From Flagellimonas lutaonensis (GTDB lineage: Bacteria > Bacteroidota > Bacteroidia > Flavobacteriales > Flavobacteriaceae), in assembly GCF_000963865.1 (NCBI RefSeq), contig NZ_CP011071.1, positions 2,530,001-2,594,000 of the forward strand: a DNA stretch of 64,000 nt, given 5' to 3'. The notes under the pieces were generated by a model that saw nothing but the letters and a program-made list of their open reading frames with translations, did no database searches and had not been told where the DNA came from. Made by a program: the position numbers and the translations under genes. The first letter of the stretch is position 1; each line of letters starts with the position of its first letter. Of the stretch, positions 29,388-38,432 are shown piece after piece.

Positions 29388-30494
29388 ATGCCTTGGTACA
29401 TCATTCTGTTCTATTTATTTGTATTTCTAGGCTCGGTACTAGGTCTTCTCTTTTTCTTTAAGAAGCAAGGGGACCGCCTTGCCAATATACTATTGGGCAC
29501 CTTTGCCCTGCTCTTTTCTTACGAATTGCTGTACAATTGTTTTAAATGGTCTGGTTACTTAACGGATGAATCTTTTGCCCATCTTATTGCAACACAAGAC
29601 CCTCTATGGGTTATCTACGGGTCATTGGTCTATATCTACGTTAGGCAAGTACTACGGGGAACTGGTTTTAAGAAGAACGACCTTTGGTTTTTGGTCCCGG
29701 TCATCATAATAGTAGTATTGGGGTTTCCTTTTTATGGCATGGGGGCCTCGGAAAAAGTTCAAGTAATACAAGAAGGCACCTATTATAAAAATGTGCACAT
29801 GCCCAAGAACGGAATTTGGGCCATAATGCTTTTAATGTTCTTCTATGCTTGGTTGACCTATCATCGTTTTGGCCCAAGTAGAACCCCTGGATTCAGGGAA
29901 AATAGGTGGCTAAAATGGTTCATCGGATGCTACTTTGGTTATGTTCTGGCATTTTTCTTCTATGTTTTTATGGTTCGCTTTGAACTAATGGATTACCGTT
30001 ACGATTACTTCGTTGACATTGTTATCGTATTTTTTATCGGGATGCTCTCGTTCTTCGGATTTGTACAGCCAGAGGTTTTCGAAGGAAAGGCGTTCAAAGA
30101 GGTTATTCCCTTTATTAAGTATCGTAAGACAGGAATGTCAGAAGCCCTATCAATAGAAATGAAGCACAAGCTTCTGGCCATCATGGACAAAGAAAAACCA
30201 TATCTCGAAAATACGTTACGGCTTGACGATTTGGCCAAAAAGATGAACCTGTCGCGAAACCATACTTCGCAAATAATAAACCAGCACTTTAACCTATCTT
30301 TTTTCGACTTTGTGAACAGATATCGCATCGAAGAAGCCAAAAGATTATTGGCAGAAGCACAAGATGGTAAAACAACCATCACACAAATTGCCTATGACGT
30401 AGGTTTTAACAATCGGGCCTCGTTTTATAAAGCCTTCAAAAAGTTCGAGGGCCAAAGTCCAAGTCAATATCTAAAACCGCAGCACGCATCCTGA
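29388..30494 (+). CDS. AraC-family regulator with N-terminal membrane domain
   Basis: The 368-residue protein has about six to seven predicted transmembrane helices in residues 1-225 (for example MPWYIILFYLFVFLGSVLGL, DLWFLVPVIIIVVLGFPF, WAIMLLMFFYAWLTY, YDYFVDIVIVFFIGMLSFFG). A cytoplasmic linker and a C-terminal AraC-type double HTH follow: LRLDDLAKKMNLSRNHTSQI, FFDFVNRYRIEEAKRLLAEA and ITQIAYDVGFNNRASFYKAF. Such proteins are frequent in Bacteroidota and probably sense membrane or periplasmic cues. No partner gene is adjacent, and it may be monocistronic. Confidence 0.9.
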   Translation: MPWYIILFYLFVFLGSVLGLLFFFKKQGDRLANILLGTFALLFSYELLYNCFKWSGYLTDESFAHLIATQDPLWVIYGSLVYIYVRQVLRGTGFKKNDLWFLVPVIIIVVLGFPFYGMGASEKVQVIQEGTYYKNVHMPKNGIWAIMLLMFFYAWLTYHRFGPSRTPGFRENRWLKWFIGCYFGYVLAFFFYVFMVRFELMDYRYDYFVDIVIVFFIGMLSFFGFVQPEVFEGKAFKEVIPFIKYRKTGMSEALSIEMKHKLLAIMDKEKPYLENTLRLDDLAKKMNLSRNHTSQIINQHFNLSFFDFVNRYRIEEAKRLLAEAQDGKTTITQIAYDVGFNNRASFYKAFKKFEGQSPSQYLKPQHAS

Positions 30495-30660
30495 TAAGAA
30501 TTGCGTAAATGCCTACACCAAGAGGCAGTTTTTTTATTTTAATTCACCATCTTTCATCAGTTTGCACCATACCACAACAAAATCATAAATTTCGCAAATA
30601 TGGGCATGCTGTTACTGAAAATCACTACCTTAGAATAGCCTTAATAGAAGATGGAAGGCC

Positions 30661-31971
30661 ATGAAAAAGAAAATTATCATATCAATGCAAAAATGGGCGG
30701 GGCTCAACGCCATCCTGTTCATTATTGTTCTTGCCCCGCTGGCCATTTTGGCCCAAGAAAACCAAGAGGCTTTTCACACTTTCAGAGGTGAGGTGGTCGA
30801 TAGCGATAACAACAGACCCTTGGTTTTTGCGACGCTTTCGGTAGAGGATACCAATATTAGTACGATTACCAACACCGAGGGCAGCTTTCAATTAAAGGTT
30901 CCCAAAGAGATTACTTCGGGCCATGTAATCGTGTCTTTTTTGGGCTATCAGACAAAAAGGGTGCCGCTAGACCAATTAAAGCGCAAAAACAATAAGATTG
31001 CCCTAGATGTTTCTGTAACCCAACTATCGGAAGTAGGTGTTGAAATACCCAAAAATGCCGCGGCCCTTGTAAGACAGACCTTGGCAAGAAAAGGTGAGAA
31101 CTATTATAACGACCCGATGTTGATGACGGCATTTTACCGTGAGACCATCAAGAGGCGGCGGCGCAATGTATCGCTCTCTGAAGCGGTCGTAAACATTTAT
31201 AAATCGCCCTATAATTCAGAACGAAGGGATGCCGTAGAGCTTTTTAAGGCCCGTAAGAGCACCGATTACAGTAGATTGGATACCATTGCCCTAAAACTAC
31301 AGGGCGGCCCCTTTAACACGCTCTATGTCGATATCATGAAATACCCAGAGTATATTTTTGACAATGAGTCTTTTGAAAATTATAAGTTCAGTTTTGACCG
31401 CTCGACCCTTATCAACGACCGGTTGATCTATGTGATAGACTTTAAGCAGCACGAAACCATATTAGAGCCCCTTTATCAGGGCAAGCTCTTTATCGATATT
31501 GAAAACAAAACCCTTACCAGTGCCATTTATTCATTAAATATTACCGATAGGGAACGAGCCGCAAGGCTCTTTGTCAGAAGAAAGCCCCCCAAGGTCGATG
31601 TGTGGCCCACCGAGGTATCTTATCGTGTGGATTATAGGGAAAAAGATGGCAAATGGTACTACGGTTATAGCAATGCTGCACTTACGTTTAAGGTGGATTG
31701 GGAAGACAAGCTCTTTAACTCTGTCTACAGCATGACGGCCGAAATGGCCGTGACCGATTGGGAGCCCAACGTTTCTGGCGAATTGCCAAAGAACAGAAAC
31801 CGTTTGAAAAAATCAATCATTTTGAGTGATGAGGCCATCGGATTTTCCGATCCTGATTTTTGGGGGGAGTACAATATTATAGAACCCGAAAAATCAATAG
31901 AGTCGGCCATCAAAAAAATACAACGCCAACTAAAGCGGGCTAGAAGAAACGGCGGAAATTCAATACCATAA
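30661..31971 (+). CDS. Exported protein with CarboxypepD_reg-like domain
   Basis: The 436-residue protein has a signal peptide (residues 1-33, ending LAPLAILAQE). Residues 40-115 form a carboxypeptidase-regulatory beta sandwich: FRGEVVDSDNNRPLVFATLSVE, ISTITNTEGSFQLKVPKE and VIVSFLGYQTKRVPL, the typical SusC/TonB-plug accessory fold. The remainder (from LVRQTLARKGENYYNDP) is a beta-rich region with MTAFYRETIKRRRRNVSLSEA, recurrent in flavobacterial surface proteins. It is probably periplasmic or outer-membrane associated. No transporter partner is adjacent. Confidence 0.85.
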   Translation: MKKKIIISMQKWAGLNAILFIIVLAPLAILAQENQEAFHTFRGEVVDSDNNRPLVFATLSVEDTNISTITNTEGSFQLKVPKEITSGHVIVSFLGYQTKRVPLDQLKRKNNKIALDVSVTQLSEVGVEIPKNAAALVRQTLARKGENYYNDPMLMTAFYRETIKRRRRNVSLSEAVVNIYKSPYNSERRDAVELFKARKSTDYSRLDTIALKLQGGPFNTLYVDIMKYPEYIFDNESFENYKFSFDRSTLINDRLIYVIDFKQHETILEPLYQGKLFIDIENKTLTSAIYSLNITDRERAARLFVRRKPPKVDVWPTEVSYRVDYREKDGKWYYGYSNAALTFKVDWEDKLFNSVYSMTAEMAVTDWEPNVSGELPKNRNRLKKSIILSDEAIGFSDPDFWGEYNIIEPEKSIESAIKKIQRQLKRARRNGGNSIP

Positions 31972-32073
31972 ACACCCATATTGTTTGGGGCCTTATAGAA
32001 TATCCTACAATAAGAGACAGGTCTTAAAATCGGCGCTTTAACTTTACTCTACATTTTTAATCTGATCAAAGGA

Positions 32074-32715
32074 GTGGTGAAAAAAGTCATTTTCTTGCTA
32101 GTTTGTTTTGGTACCATATTTTCTTGTGAAAAAAATGAGGATTGGAAAGATGACCTCAATGGCACTGCTGAAGTTTTCGGTACCGATGGTGGCATCGGAA
32201 GCTGCGAAGATGCAGAATACGGCGATTGGAAAGAATCTGAGTACAATCTTCCCTATCCCGTGGACAAAGGGTATGTAGTTGGCCTCAGCCATTGCAGCGG
32301 CTCTTACCACAGTGCAGGGCTACCCGATCAGTTCGCGGTAGATTTCAATATGCCGATTGGCGAAAAAATAGTTGCCTCCCGTGGTGGTTCGGTCGTATAT
32401 GTTGAAGAATCGGGTTTTGATGGCGGGTTTCCGAACAATGTGGTTGTCGTGCAGCACGTTGATGGCACCCATGCCATATATGCCCACCTGACCAACCAAG
32501 GAGCAGCCGTTAAAGTGGGCGACAGGGTAGCAAAAGGGGGCATCATCGGCTACAGTGGCAATACTGGCCTGGCCGGGTACCCCCATCTACATTTTGTGGT
32601 AACGGGCAACAAATTGGCCTATCCCTATAAATCACTGCCCGTAAACTTCAAGAATACCATTGCAAACGAACGGGGACCTGAATCGGGTGGGTTTTACGTG
32701 GCACTGCCCAACTGA
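32074..32715 (+). CDS. M23-family metallopeptidase lipoprotein
   Basis: The 213-residue protein begins with a GTG codon (32074, or the next GTG at 32077); no ATG is close. A lipobox FGTIFSCEKNED places it on the membrane. The LytM-type M23 fold is shown by SYHSAGLPDQFAVDFNMPIG (His and Asp zinc ligands), HAIYAHLTNQGAAVKVGDRVAKGGIIGYSGNTG and the HLHF motif in YPHLHFVVTG. M23 enzymes cleave peptidoglycan cross-bridges, or act as regulators when degenerate; all ligands are present here. It converges on rocD with 4 bp between stops. Confidence 0.9.
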   Translation: MVKKVIFLLVCFGTIFSCEKNEDWKDDLNGTAEVFGTDGGIGSCEDAEYGDWKESEYNLPYPVDKGYVVGLSHCSGSYHSAGLPDQFAVDFNMPIGEKIVASRGGSVVYVEESGFDGGFPNNVVVVQHVDGTHAIYAHLTNQGAAVKVGDRVAKGGIIGYSGNTGLAGYPHLHFVVTGNKLAYPYKSLPVNFKNTIANERGPESGGFYVALPN

Positions 32716-32719
32716 CGTA

Positions 32720-33997
32720 TTACCGCTTGAATTCGAGAATGGTTTTTCGAATGATCGAAATACAATCCAACAGTTGTTCTTCGGTCATCACCAAAGGTGG
32801 TGCAAAACGTATAATGTTGCCATGGGTGGGTTTGGCCAAGAGACCGTTCTCTTTTAAGGCAACACAGATGTCCCATGCAGTTGAACTATCTTCCGTATCA
32901 TTGATCACAATGGCGTTCAAGAGCCCCTTGCCCCTGACCAGTCGAATCAAATCGCTCTCTTCAATCAATTTTTTCATTTCACTACGGAACAGTTTTCCCA
33001 ACCTGTCGGCATTTTCGGCAAGCTTTTCATCCCTTACCACCTCAAGTGCGGCCATGGCCACGGCACAGGCCAACGGATTGCCGCCAAAAGTAGACCCATG
33101 GTTGCCGGGCCTGATTACGTCCATAACATCATTGTTGGCCAACACTGCCGAAACGGGGAAAACCCCACCTGAAATGGCCTTGCCCAAAATCAAGATATCG
33201 GGTTTTACCTCAGGGGTGCCCGAGCAGTTCTTCTCAGGGCAACTGCAATTGCCGCATGAGGCCAACAAACGCCCGGTTCGCGCAATGCCCGTTTGAACCT
33301 CATCGGCCATAAAGAGCACGTTTTTAGATTTGCAGAGATCGTATGCCTCTTTAATGTAGTTTTCATCGGGCACGTAAACCCCTGCCTCGCCCTGTATGGG
33401 CTCTACCAAAAAGGCAGCCACGTTTTTATCTTTCAGGGCCTCGGCCAAGGCGTTCAGGTCGTTGTACCGAATAGAGACGATACCCGGGGTGAACGGCCCA
33501 AAATTTTCGGTGGCAATGGGATCGTTCGAAGCCGAAATAATGGTTATGGTACGCCCATGAAAATTGTTTTGGCAAACAATTATCTTTGCTTGGTTCGAGG
33601 GAATTCCCTTTTTTTCATAGCCCCATTTTCGGGCCAACTTGATGGCCGTTTCAACTGCCTCGGCCCCGGTGTTCATGGGCAATAGCTTATCAAAACCGAA
33701 GTATTCTGTGGCGAACTTTTCGTACCGGCCCAGCATGTCGTTGTAAAAGGCCCGTGAGGTCAGTGTCAATTTCTCGGCCTGGTTTTTAAGCGCACTGACA
33801 ATCTTGGGGTGGCAGTGCCCCTGGTTTACGGCCGAATAGGCCGACAGAAAATCGTAGTACTTCTTTCCCTCTACATCCCACACATAAACGCCTTCTCCCC
33901 TACTGAGCACCACGGGAAGTGGGTGGTAATTTTGGGCTCCGTACTTTTCTTCCAATTCAATTGCTTGCTGTGATGTTAATCCTTGTAAAACAGCCAT
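32720..33997 (-). CDS. rocD: Ornithine--oxo-acid transaminase
   Basis: The 425-residue class III aminotransferase converts ornithine to glutamate semialdehyde using PLP. Visible marks: [97 protein letters not shown] (PLP Asp) and [18 protein letters not shown] (Schiff-base Lys). A small insertion with four cysteines ([15 protein letters not shown]) precedes the Lys motif, unusual for the family but in frame. It stands alone on the minus strand. Confidence 0.93.
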   Translation of the reverse strand: MAVLQGLTSQQAIELEEKYGAQNYHPLPVVLSRGEGVYVWDVEGKKYYDFLSAYSAVNQGHCHPKIVSALKNQAEKLTLTSRAFYNDMLGRYEKFATEYFGFDKLLPMNTGAEAVETAIKLARKWGYEKKGIPSNQAKIIVCQNNFHGRTITIISASNDPIATENFGPFTPGIVSIRYNDLNALAEALKDKNVAAFLVEPIQGEAGVYVPDENYIKEAYDLCKSKNVLFMADEVQTGIARTGRLLASCGNCSCPEKNCSGTPEVKPDILILGKAISGGVFPVSAVLANNDVMDVIRPGNHGSTFGGNPLACAVAMAALEVVRDEKLAENADRLGKLFRSEMKKLIEESDLIRLVRGKGLLNAIVINDTEDSSTAWDICVALKENGLLAKPTHGNIIRFAPPLVMTEEQLLDCISIIRKTILEFKR

Positions 33998-34058
33998 TTT
34001 AAAAATTTCAATCGTTGATAAAATAACTATTCCTTCTGTACCTTTTTCCTTTCGAGGT

Positions 34059-34074
34059 CCCGATAGCTATCGGG
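34059..34074. repeat. Perfect 16-bp palindrome in the rocD-rlmD gap
   Basis: CCCGATAGCTATCGGG is self-complementary over its full length, between the divergent starts of rocD and rlmD. It is either an operator or a member of a REP-like palindromic family. Only one copy was found in this window. Confidence 0.5.
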
Positions 34075-34189
34075 GCGAAAATTCAGCGTAGGAGAGAAAT
34101 CATCCTTGTAGAACCCCAAAATTACTAAATATTGGCCAAAACCTAAACTTTTGCCCTTTTGAAGTACGCAAAAGAAAGTACATTTGCGC

Positions 34190-35599
34190 ATGCGAAAAAA
34201 GCGTCGTCAAAAGCTGTTTGAAAATCTTGAGGTGATCGATGCCGGTGCCAAGGGCAAGGCCGTGGCAAAGGCACCCGACGGCCGGGTCATTTTCTTGTCG
34301 AATGCGGTGCCCGGCGATGTGGTCGATGTACTGACACTTAAAAAGCGAAAGGCCTATTTTGAGGGTGTGGCCACCAAATTGCACAAGCGCTCTGACAAGC
34401 GTACCGAGCCTGTTTGTGAACACTTTGGCACCTGCGGTGGCTGCAAATGGCAGCACATGGACTATCAACACCAGCTGTACTATAAGCAAAAAGAGGTCGA
34501 GAACAATTTGAGGCGCATTGGGGGCATTGACCTGCCCAAGGTATCGCCCATCATGGGGGCTGCCAAATCGTATTTTTATCGCAACAAAATTGAGTTTTCG
34601 TTTTCTGACAACCGTTGGCTTACCGATGCCGAAATTGCCTCGGGGGAAAAAATCGAGGACCGCAATGCACTGGGGTTCCATATTCCCGGGATGTGGGACA
34701 AGATACTCGACATAAAAAAATGCCATTTGCAGGAAGACCCCTCAAATACCATTCGACGCTCCATTAGACAGTTCGCCGTTGAGAACGGTCTTTCCTTTTT
34801 CAATGTGCGGCGGCAATCGGGCCTGCTCAGAACCTTGATGATACGAACGGCTTCCACCGGTGAAATCATGGTCTTGGTCCAGTTCTATGAAGACGACCAG
34901 GCCAAAAGAGCGCTACTGCTGAACCATTTAAAGGAAACCTTTACTGAAATAACCTCATTGCTGTATGTCATCAACCAAAAGGCAAACGACACCCTTTACG
35001 ACCAAGAGGTACACTGCTTTGCCGGTCGAGACCATATTATGGAAGCCATGGAGGGGCTACGGTTCAAGATCAATGCCAAATCGTTCTACCAGACCAATTC
35101 TGAACAGGCATACGAGTTATATAAAGTTGCCCGCGCATATGCCGGCCTAACGGGAACAGAAACCGTTTACGACCTCTACACGGGCACGGGCACCATAGCC
35201 CAGTTCGTGGCCAAAAAGGCAAAGAAGGTCGTTGGTATTGAAGCAGTGCCCGAGGCCATCGAAGATGCCAAGCAGAATGCCGAACTCAACGGAATAGGGA
35301 ACGCCGCCTTTTTTGTGGGCGATATGAAAACGGTGTTGAACCAAGGGTTTATAGAAGAACAGGGGGTGCCCGATGTGGTCATTACCGACCCCCCAAGAGA
35401 TGGCATGCACAAAATGGTTGTTGAACAATTGTTAAATGTGTGTCCAGAAAAAATAGTTTATGTAAGTTGCAACAGTGCAACACAGGCCCGTGACCTGGCC
35501 CTGCTCAAAGAAAAATATAAAGTGGCCCGGGTTCAGCCGGTAGACATGTTTCCGCAGACCCACCATGTCGAGAACGTTGTACTATTAGAAAAGCTGTAA
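34190..35599 (+). CDS. rlmD: 23S rRNA (uracil-5-)-methyltransferase RlmD
   Basis: The 469-residue enzyme methylates U1939 of 23S rRNA. The start chosen is the ATG of MRKKRRQK. A TRAM domain covers residues about 8-65 (VIDAGAKGKAVAK; GDVVDVLTLKKRKAYFEG). The Fe-S cluster cysteines are in CEHFGTCGGCKWQHM, with a later Cys in DIKKCHLQED. The methyltransferase has VYDLYTGTGTIAQFVAKKAK, ITDPPRDGMHKM and the nucleophile Cys in IVYVSCNSATQARDL. All match the RlmD/RumA family at normal length. It leads a three-gene run with the DUF6452 and DUF6048 genes. Confidence 0.95.
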   Translation: MRKKRRQKLFENLEVIDAGAKGKAVAKAPDGRVIFLSNAVPGDVVDVLTLKKRKAYFEGVATKLHKRSDKRTEPVCEHFGTCGGCKWQHMDYQHQLYYKQKEVENNLRRIGGIDLPKVSPIMGAAKSYFYRNKIEFSFSDNRWLTDAEIASGEKIEDRNALGFHIPGMWDKILDIKKCHLQEDPSNTIRRSIRQFAVENGLSFFNVRRQSGLLRTLMIRTASTGEIMVLVQFYEDDQAKRALLLNHLKETFTEITSLLYVINQKANDTLYDQEVHCFAGRDHIMEAMEGLRFKINAKSFYQTNSEQAYELYKVARAYAGLTGTETVYDLYTGTGTIAQFVAKKAKKVVGIEAVPEAIEDAKQNAELNGIGNAAFFVGDMKTVLNQGFIEEQGVPDVVITDPPRDGMHKMVVEQLLNVCPEKIVYVSCNSATQARDLALLKEKYKVARVQPVDMFPQTHHVENVVLLEKL

Positions 35600-35603
35600 T
35601 TTC

Positions 35604-36110
35604 ATGAACAGATTGCAAATAGCACTCATTGTACTGATTTGCCTAACAGGCGCTGCTTCTTGTGAGAAAGACGATATCTGTGTTGATGGCGATACACCGC
35701 TGTTGGTGATCGGTTTTTTTGACAGTGATGATACCACCCAGACCAAGACCGTAACGGCATTGCGGATTCGGGCCATAGGCCAGGACGAAGATGTTACCAC
35801 CTTTACAAATCTGTCTACCCTAGACTCTGTTGGCATACCCTTGCGCATAACGGAGACCAGCACGCAGTACCTATTTGTGAACGACTCAGACCAAGATGAT
35901 GATGGCAATGAAACGGGCAATATTGATACGCTGACCTTCAATTACCAGGTCCGCGAAGAATTTGTGTCAAGGGCCTGTGGGTTTGTGGCCAATTTTGACG
36001 ACCTATCCGTTGCCCTACAACCGGATTCTGACAACTGGATACAGCATATAGTCATTGTAGATACGACCATTGAAAAATCAACAGCCGTCCATGTCAAGAT
36101 ATTTCATTAG
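35604..36110 (+). CDS. DUF6452-type exported protein
   Basis: The 168-residue protein starts MNRLQIALIVLICLTGAASCEKDDIC, a lipobox (GAASC) followed by the EKDDIC stretch typical of the DUF6452 family. It has a beta-rich body (LLVIGFFDSDDTT; IDTLTFNYQ) and a C-terminal ACGFVANFDDL segment. There is no known activity. It begins 4 bp after rlmD and overlaps the next gene by 20 bp. In flavobacteria it accompanies the DUF6048 porin-like protein, which suggests a joint envelope role. Family naming is from memory of this conserved arrangement. Confidence 0.75.
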   Translation: MNRLQIALIVLICLTGAASCEKDDICVDGDTPLLVIGFFDSDDTTQTKTVTALRIRAIGQDEDVTTFTNLSTLDSVGIPLRITETSTQYLFVNDSDQDDDGNETGNIDTLTFNYQVREEFVSRACGFVANFDDLSVALQPDSDNWIQHIVIVDTTIEKSTAVHVKIFH

Positions 36111-36846
36111 CCCTTTGTTCTTTTTCGCTACGTTTTGGGGGTTTACCCAGAACGAATCTTCAGATCGGCAACAGCGGGATACCGTACCGTACCATCTCGA
36201 ATATGGGCTGCGCGTAGGCATAGACCTGAGCCGGCCGGTGCTCTCTTTTGCAAACAATGGTTATACGGGAATTGAATTTGTGGGCGATTACCGCTTTAGT
36301 GATAAGATTTGGTTGGCCGGCGAACTGGGCAACGAAAAACGTACCGATCAAGAAGACCTCTACAACTTTACCACCTCTGGCAGCTATCTAAAATTGGGGG
36401 TCGACTACAACACCTACCAAAACTGGTACGGCATGAACAACAGCATCACCATTGGCGGCCGTTACGCCGTGGCAAGTTTTAGCCAAACCCTGAACGAGTA
36501 CCAAATCTATGATAGCAACCGCTATTTCTATGCTGATGATTTTGTCGTGGGAGGCACGCAACCTGAAGAGTTTTCGGGGCTGAACGCCACTTGGCTTGAA
36601 ATGGTGTTGGGCATGAAAGCCGAACTGTTCGCCAACATCTATATTGGTATGAGCGTACGTCTGGGCCATTTGGTGACCAATAAAGAAGCAGACCGTTTTC
36701 CGAACCTTTGGATACCCGGTTTCAACAAGGTCACCGACGGCGCCAAATGGGGCGTGGGCTACAACTATTCCATTTCGTACTTTCTGCCATTGTACAAAAA
36801 GGCCAAGAAAAAGCGGGTGCCCGCCGAAGAAGAGGGGTCAGAGTAG
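36091..36846 (+). CDS. DUF6048-type outer-membrane beta-barrel protein
   Basis: The 251-residue protein starts at MSRYFISPLFFFATFWGFTQ, a signal peptide; the longer frame begins inside the preceding gene. The body is built of alternating beta strands (YGLRVGIDLSRPVLSF, YRFSDKIWLAGELGNEK, YLKLGVDYNTY, ITIGGRYAVASFSQTL), and the last strands end NYSISYFLPLYKKAKKKR. Strand pattern and terminal aromatic residues fit an outer-membrane barrel. Its stop overlaps the stop of the convergent recombinase gene by 9 bp, so the integron-like platform abuts exactly the end of this core operon. Confidence 0.75.
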   Translation: MSRYFISPLFFFATFWGFTQNESSDRQQRDTVPYHLEYGLRVGIDLSRPVLSFANNGYTGIEFVGDYRFSDKIWLAGELGNEKRTDQEDLYNFTTSGSYLKLGVDYNTYQNWYGMNNSITIGGRYAVASFSQTLNEYQIYDSNRYFYADDFVVGGTQPEEFSGLNATWLEMVLGMKAELFANIYIGMSVRLGHLVTNKEADRFPNLWIPGFNKVTDGAKWGVGYNYSISYFLPLYKKAKKKRVPAEEEGSE

Positions 36847-37905
36847 ATCCAAAGGGCTTGAAATTCTGGAAAGACTTCTTGGGGATACCTTGGTGTAGAC
36901 CTGTGTGGTCTTGATGGAATTGTGGCCCAATAATTCTTGGATAAAACGCATATCGGCACCAGACTCAAGAAGGTGTGTGGCGTAACTATGGCGCAGCCCA
37001 TGAATACCGATTCTTTTTTCGATACCTGCCTTTCTCATGGCCGTTTTAAAGATTTGTTGCACACTAGTCTTTGCGTACTGCCCGCCGTATTGCCCTTCGA
37101 GCAAATAGTCTTCAGGTTTGAATTGCAAGTAATAAGCCCTTAACAAGGGCAGAATACTGGTCGGCAAGGGTACATATCGGTCTTTTTTTCCTTTGGCGCC
37201 CCGAATGTGCACCATCATTCGGTCGCTATCGATGTCGCCAACCTTTAGGTTCACCACCTCAGAAACGCGCAGCCCCATGCCATAACATAGTTGCAAGGCC
37301 ACCAGATGTTTAGGGTTGTCAATTACCGAAAACAGCCGTTTTACTTCGCGCTTGCTCAATGTCTTGGGAAGCACTTGGGGTTTTTTAGGTCTGGGGATAT
37401 CAAAGAACATTTTAGGTCTATGGCGAACCTGTTCAAAGTAAAACTTAATGGCATTTATCTTACCGTTGAGCTTGCGTTCACCCATCTTTTCTTTTTCTGC
37501 ACAGTACAAAAAATAATCTTTTAGCCGTTTCGGGGTCAATTTATCTACCGGATAAGACCCCAACAACCGTAGCAAATGATTGAACTCACTCAAATATTGA
37601 CGAACAGTCGATGGGCTGTATTTTTTTAGATGCAGTTGCTCATGCATATCGCGAAAGGCCGCCCTATTGACAGGGTCTATTTTCAACAGTTTTGAAGACA
37701 GCTCAGATTTTGGTGCGAGATCAAGCGCTTTTCTGACCGCAGGAAGATCGGGTAGGTACCAAGCCTTCATTGTCTTGCTCCATTTTGCCGAGGGGAAACG
37801 GCGCCTTAATTCTTCCTGCAGTTTTTTATCATACGTAAATTTGACAACGATTACATTTTTGCCCCTATGTTGTTGAAAGTGATATTGATACTTACTTAAA
37901 TTCAA
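36838..37905 (-). CDS. XerC/D-like tyrosine recombinase, putative integrase of the cassette array
   Basis: The 355-residue recombinase probably starts with a TTG codon at 37905. The catalytic set is complete: R213 in GMGLRVSEVVNL, Lys 238 or 240 in RGAKGKKDRYVP, H302 and R305 in IHGLRHSYATHL, H328 in LLGHNS, and the nucleophile Y337 in QVYTKV. Residues 80-175 form the SAM-like core-binding domain (SPSTVRQYLSEFNHLLRLLG). An extra N-terminal 75 residues (FPSAKWSKTMKAWYLPD) precede it. The tail ISSPLDLL resembles the RSPLD ending of IntI. The R213-H302 distance is 89 residues, XerD-like, with no room for the extra helix of canonical IntI. It points away from the array, exactly as intI does. Confidence 0.88.
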   Translation of the reverse strand: MNLSKYQYHFQQHRGKNVIVVKFTYDKKLQEELRRRFPSAKWSKTMKAWYLPDLPAVRKALDLAPKSELSSKLLKIDPVNRAAFRDMHEQLHLKKYSPSTVRQYLSEFNHLLRLLGSYPVDKLTPKRLKDYFLYCAEKEKMGERKLNGKINAIKFYFEQVRHRPKMFFDIPRPKKPQVLPKTLSKREVKRLFSVIDNPKHLVALQLCYGMGLRVSEVVNLKVGDIDSDRMMVHIRGAKGKKDRYVPLPTSILPLLRAYYLQFKPEDYLLEGQYGGQYAKTSVQQIFKTAMRKAGIEKRIGIHGLRHSYATHLLESGADMRFIQELLGHNSIKTTQVYTKVSPRSLSRISSPLDLL

Positions 37906-37964
37906 TTGGGTATTTTGTATATATTCTTGACAAATATATATTTTTTATATACAAAATACCCAAT
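37905..37964. promoter_or_regulatory. 19-bp perfect inverted repeat enclosing the recombinase promoter
   Basis: ATTGGGTATTTTGTATATA (37905-37923) is the exact reverse complement of 37946-37964, with 22 bp between. On the minus strand TTG in the distal arm and TATATTTG between the arms match the -33 and -7 elements of Bacteroidota. The proximal arm overlaps the TTG start codon of the recombinase. The arrangement suggests a repressor operator pair or binding sites for the recombinase itself. On the plus strand TTGACA at 37927 could support outward transcription, but this is weaker. Confidence 0.55.
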
Positions 37965-38065
37965 ATTTATATTATTTGTAAGTTATTATTTGTAGGGTGT
38001 TCCGCACATTTTTTTTACATTTAATCGTATTAACCAAAACTGCACCTATTTAGGTGTTGTAACAC
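37965..38065 (+). other. attI-like region: junction between recombinase gene and first cassette
   Basis: This AT-rich stretch lies between the recombinase promoter and the first cassette. It ends with GTTGTAACAC at 38056-38065, the same type of core found at the right end of every attC-like repeat. The first cassette would begin at the T after G38056. No stem-forming partner core is visible on the left, as expected for an attI that is recognised as a duplex. Confidence 0.6.
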
Positions 38066-38084
38066 ATTTGACCAAACATCATAA

Positions 38085-38423
38085 TTGAAATTATCACAAA
38101 GACATACAAAGAAAATTAAATGGACGACTCGAATGGCGTTTTCTAGTTTAGGAATTTTAATTATAGCACTTTTGATAAACGAATTTAGAGAACCTTTATT
38201 TGGAATAAAGAAAGGTTACGCACCACATAATTTCGGATTTAACTTTACGTTTTTTCTACCTTCAATGGCAATTGCTATTGGACTTGGATTTGCTGTAATC
38301 GGACGAACAATAAAACACTGGAAAACTTGGACTAACTTAAATAAAAAATTAGTGTTAATTGGATTATCAATTCCCTCAATTGGGATTTTGACTTTAGTAA
38401 TAATAAAAATGTTTAGCCTCTAA
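38085..38423 (+). CDS. Cassette 1: small membrane protein of unknown function
   Basis: The 112-residue protein probably begins at a TTG codon (38085) 20 bp after the cassette boundary; an in-frame ATG occurs 16 codons later. Three hydrophobic helices are visible: AFSSLGILIIALLINEF, FFLPSMAIAIGLGFAVIG and KLVLIGLSIPSIGILTLVIIK. No family is recognised. Codon use is strongly AT-rich compared with the core genes. It shares a cassette with the next gene, since no attC-like repeat separates them. Confidence 0.6.
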   Translation: MKLSQRHTKKIKWTTRMAFSSLGILIIALLINEFREPLFGIKKGYAPHNFGFNFTFFLPSMAIAIGLGFAVIGRTIKHWKTWTNLNKKLVLIGLSIPSIGILTLVIIKMFSL

Positions 38424-38432
38424 AATAAAAAT

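Noticed and set aside
36838-37905. Calling the recombinase a canonical integron integrase IntI
   Set aside because: The spacing of catalytic residues leaves no room for the IntI-specific helix, and the N-terminal domain is different.
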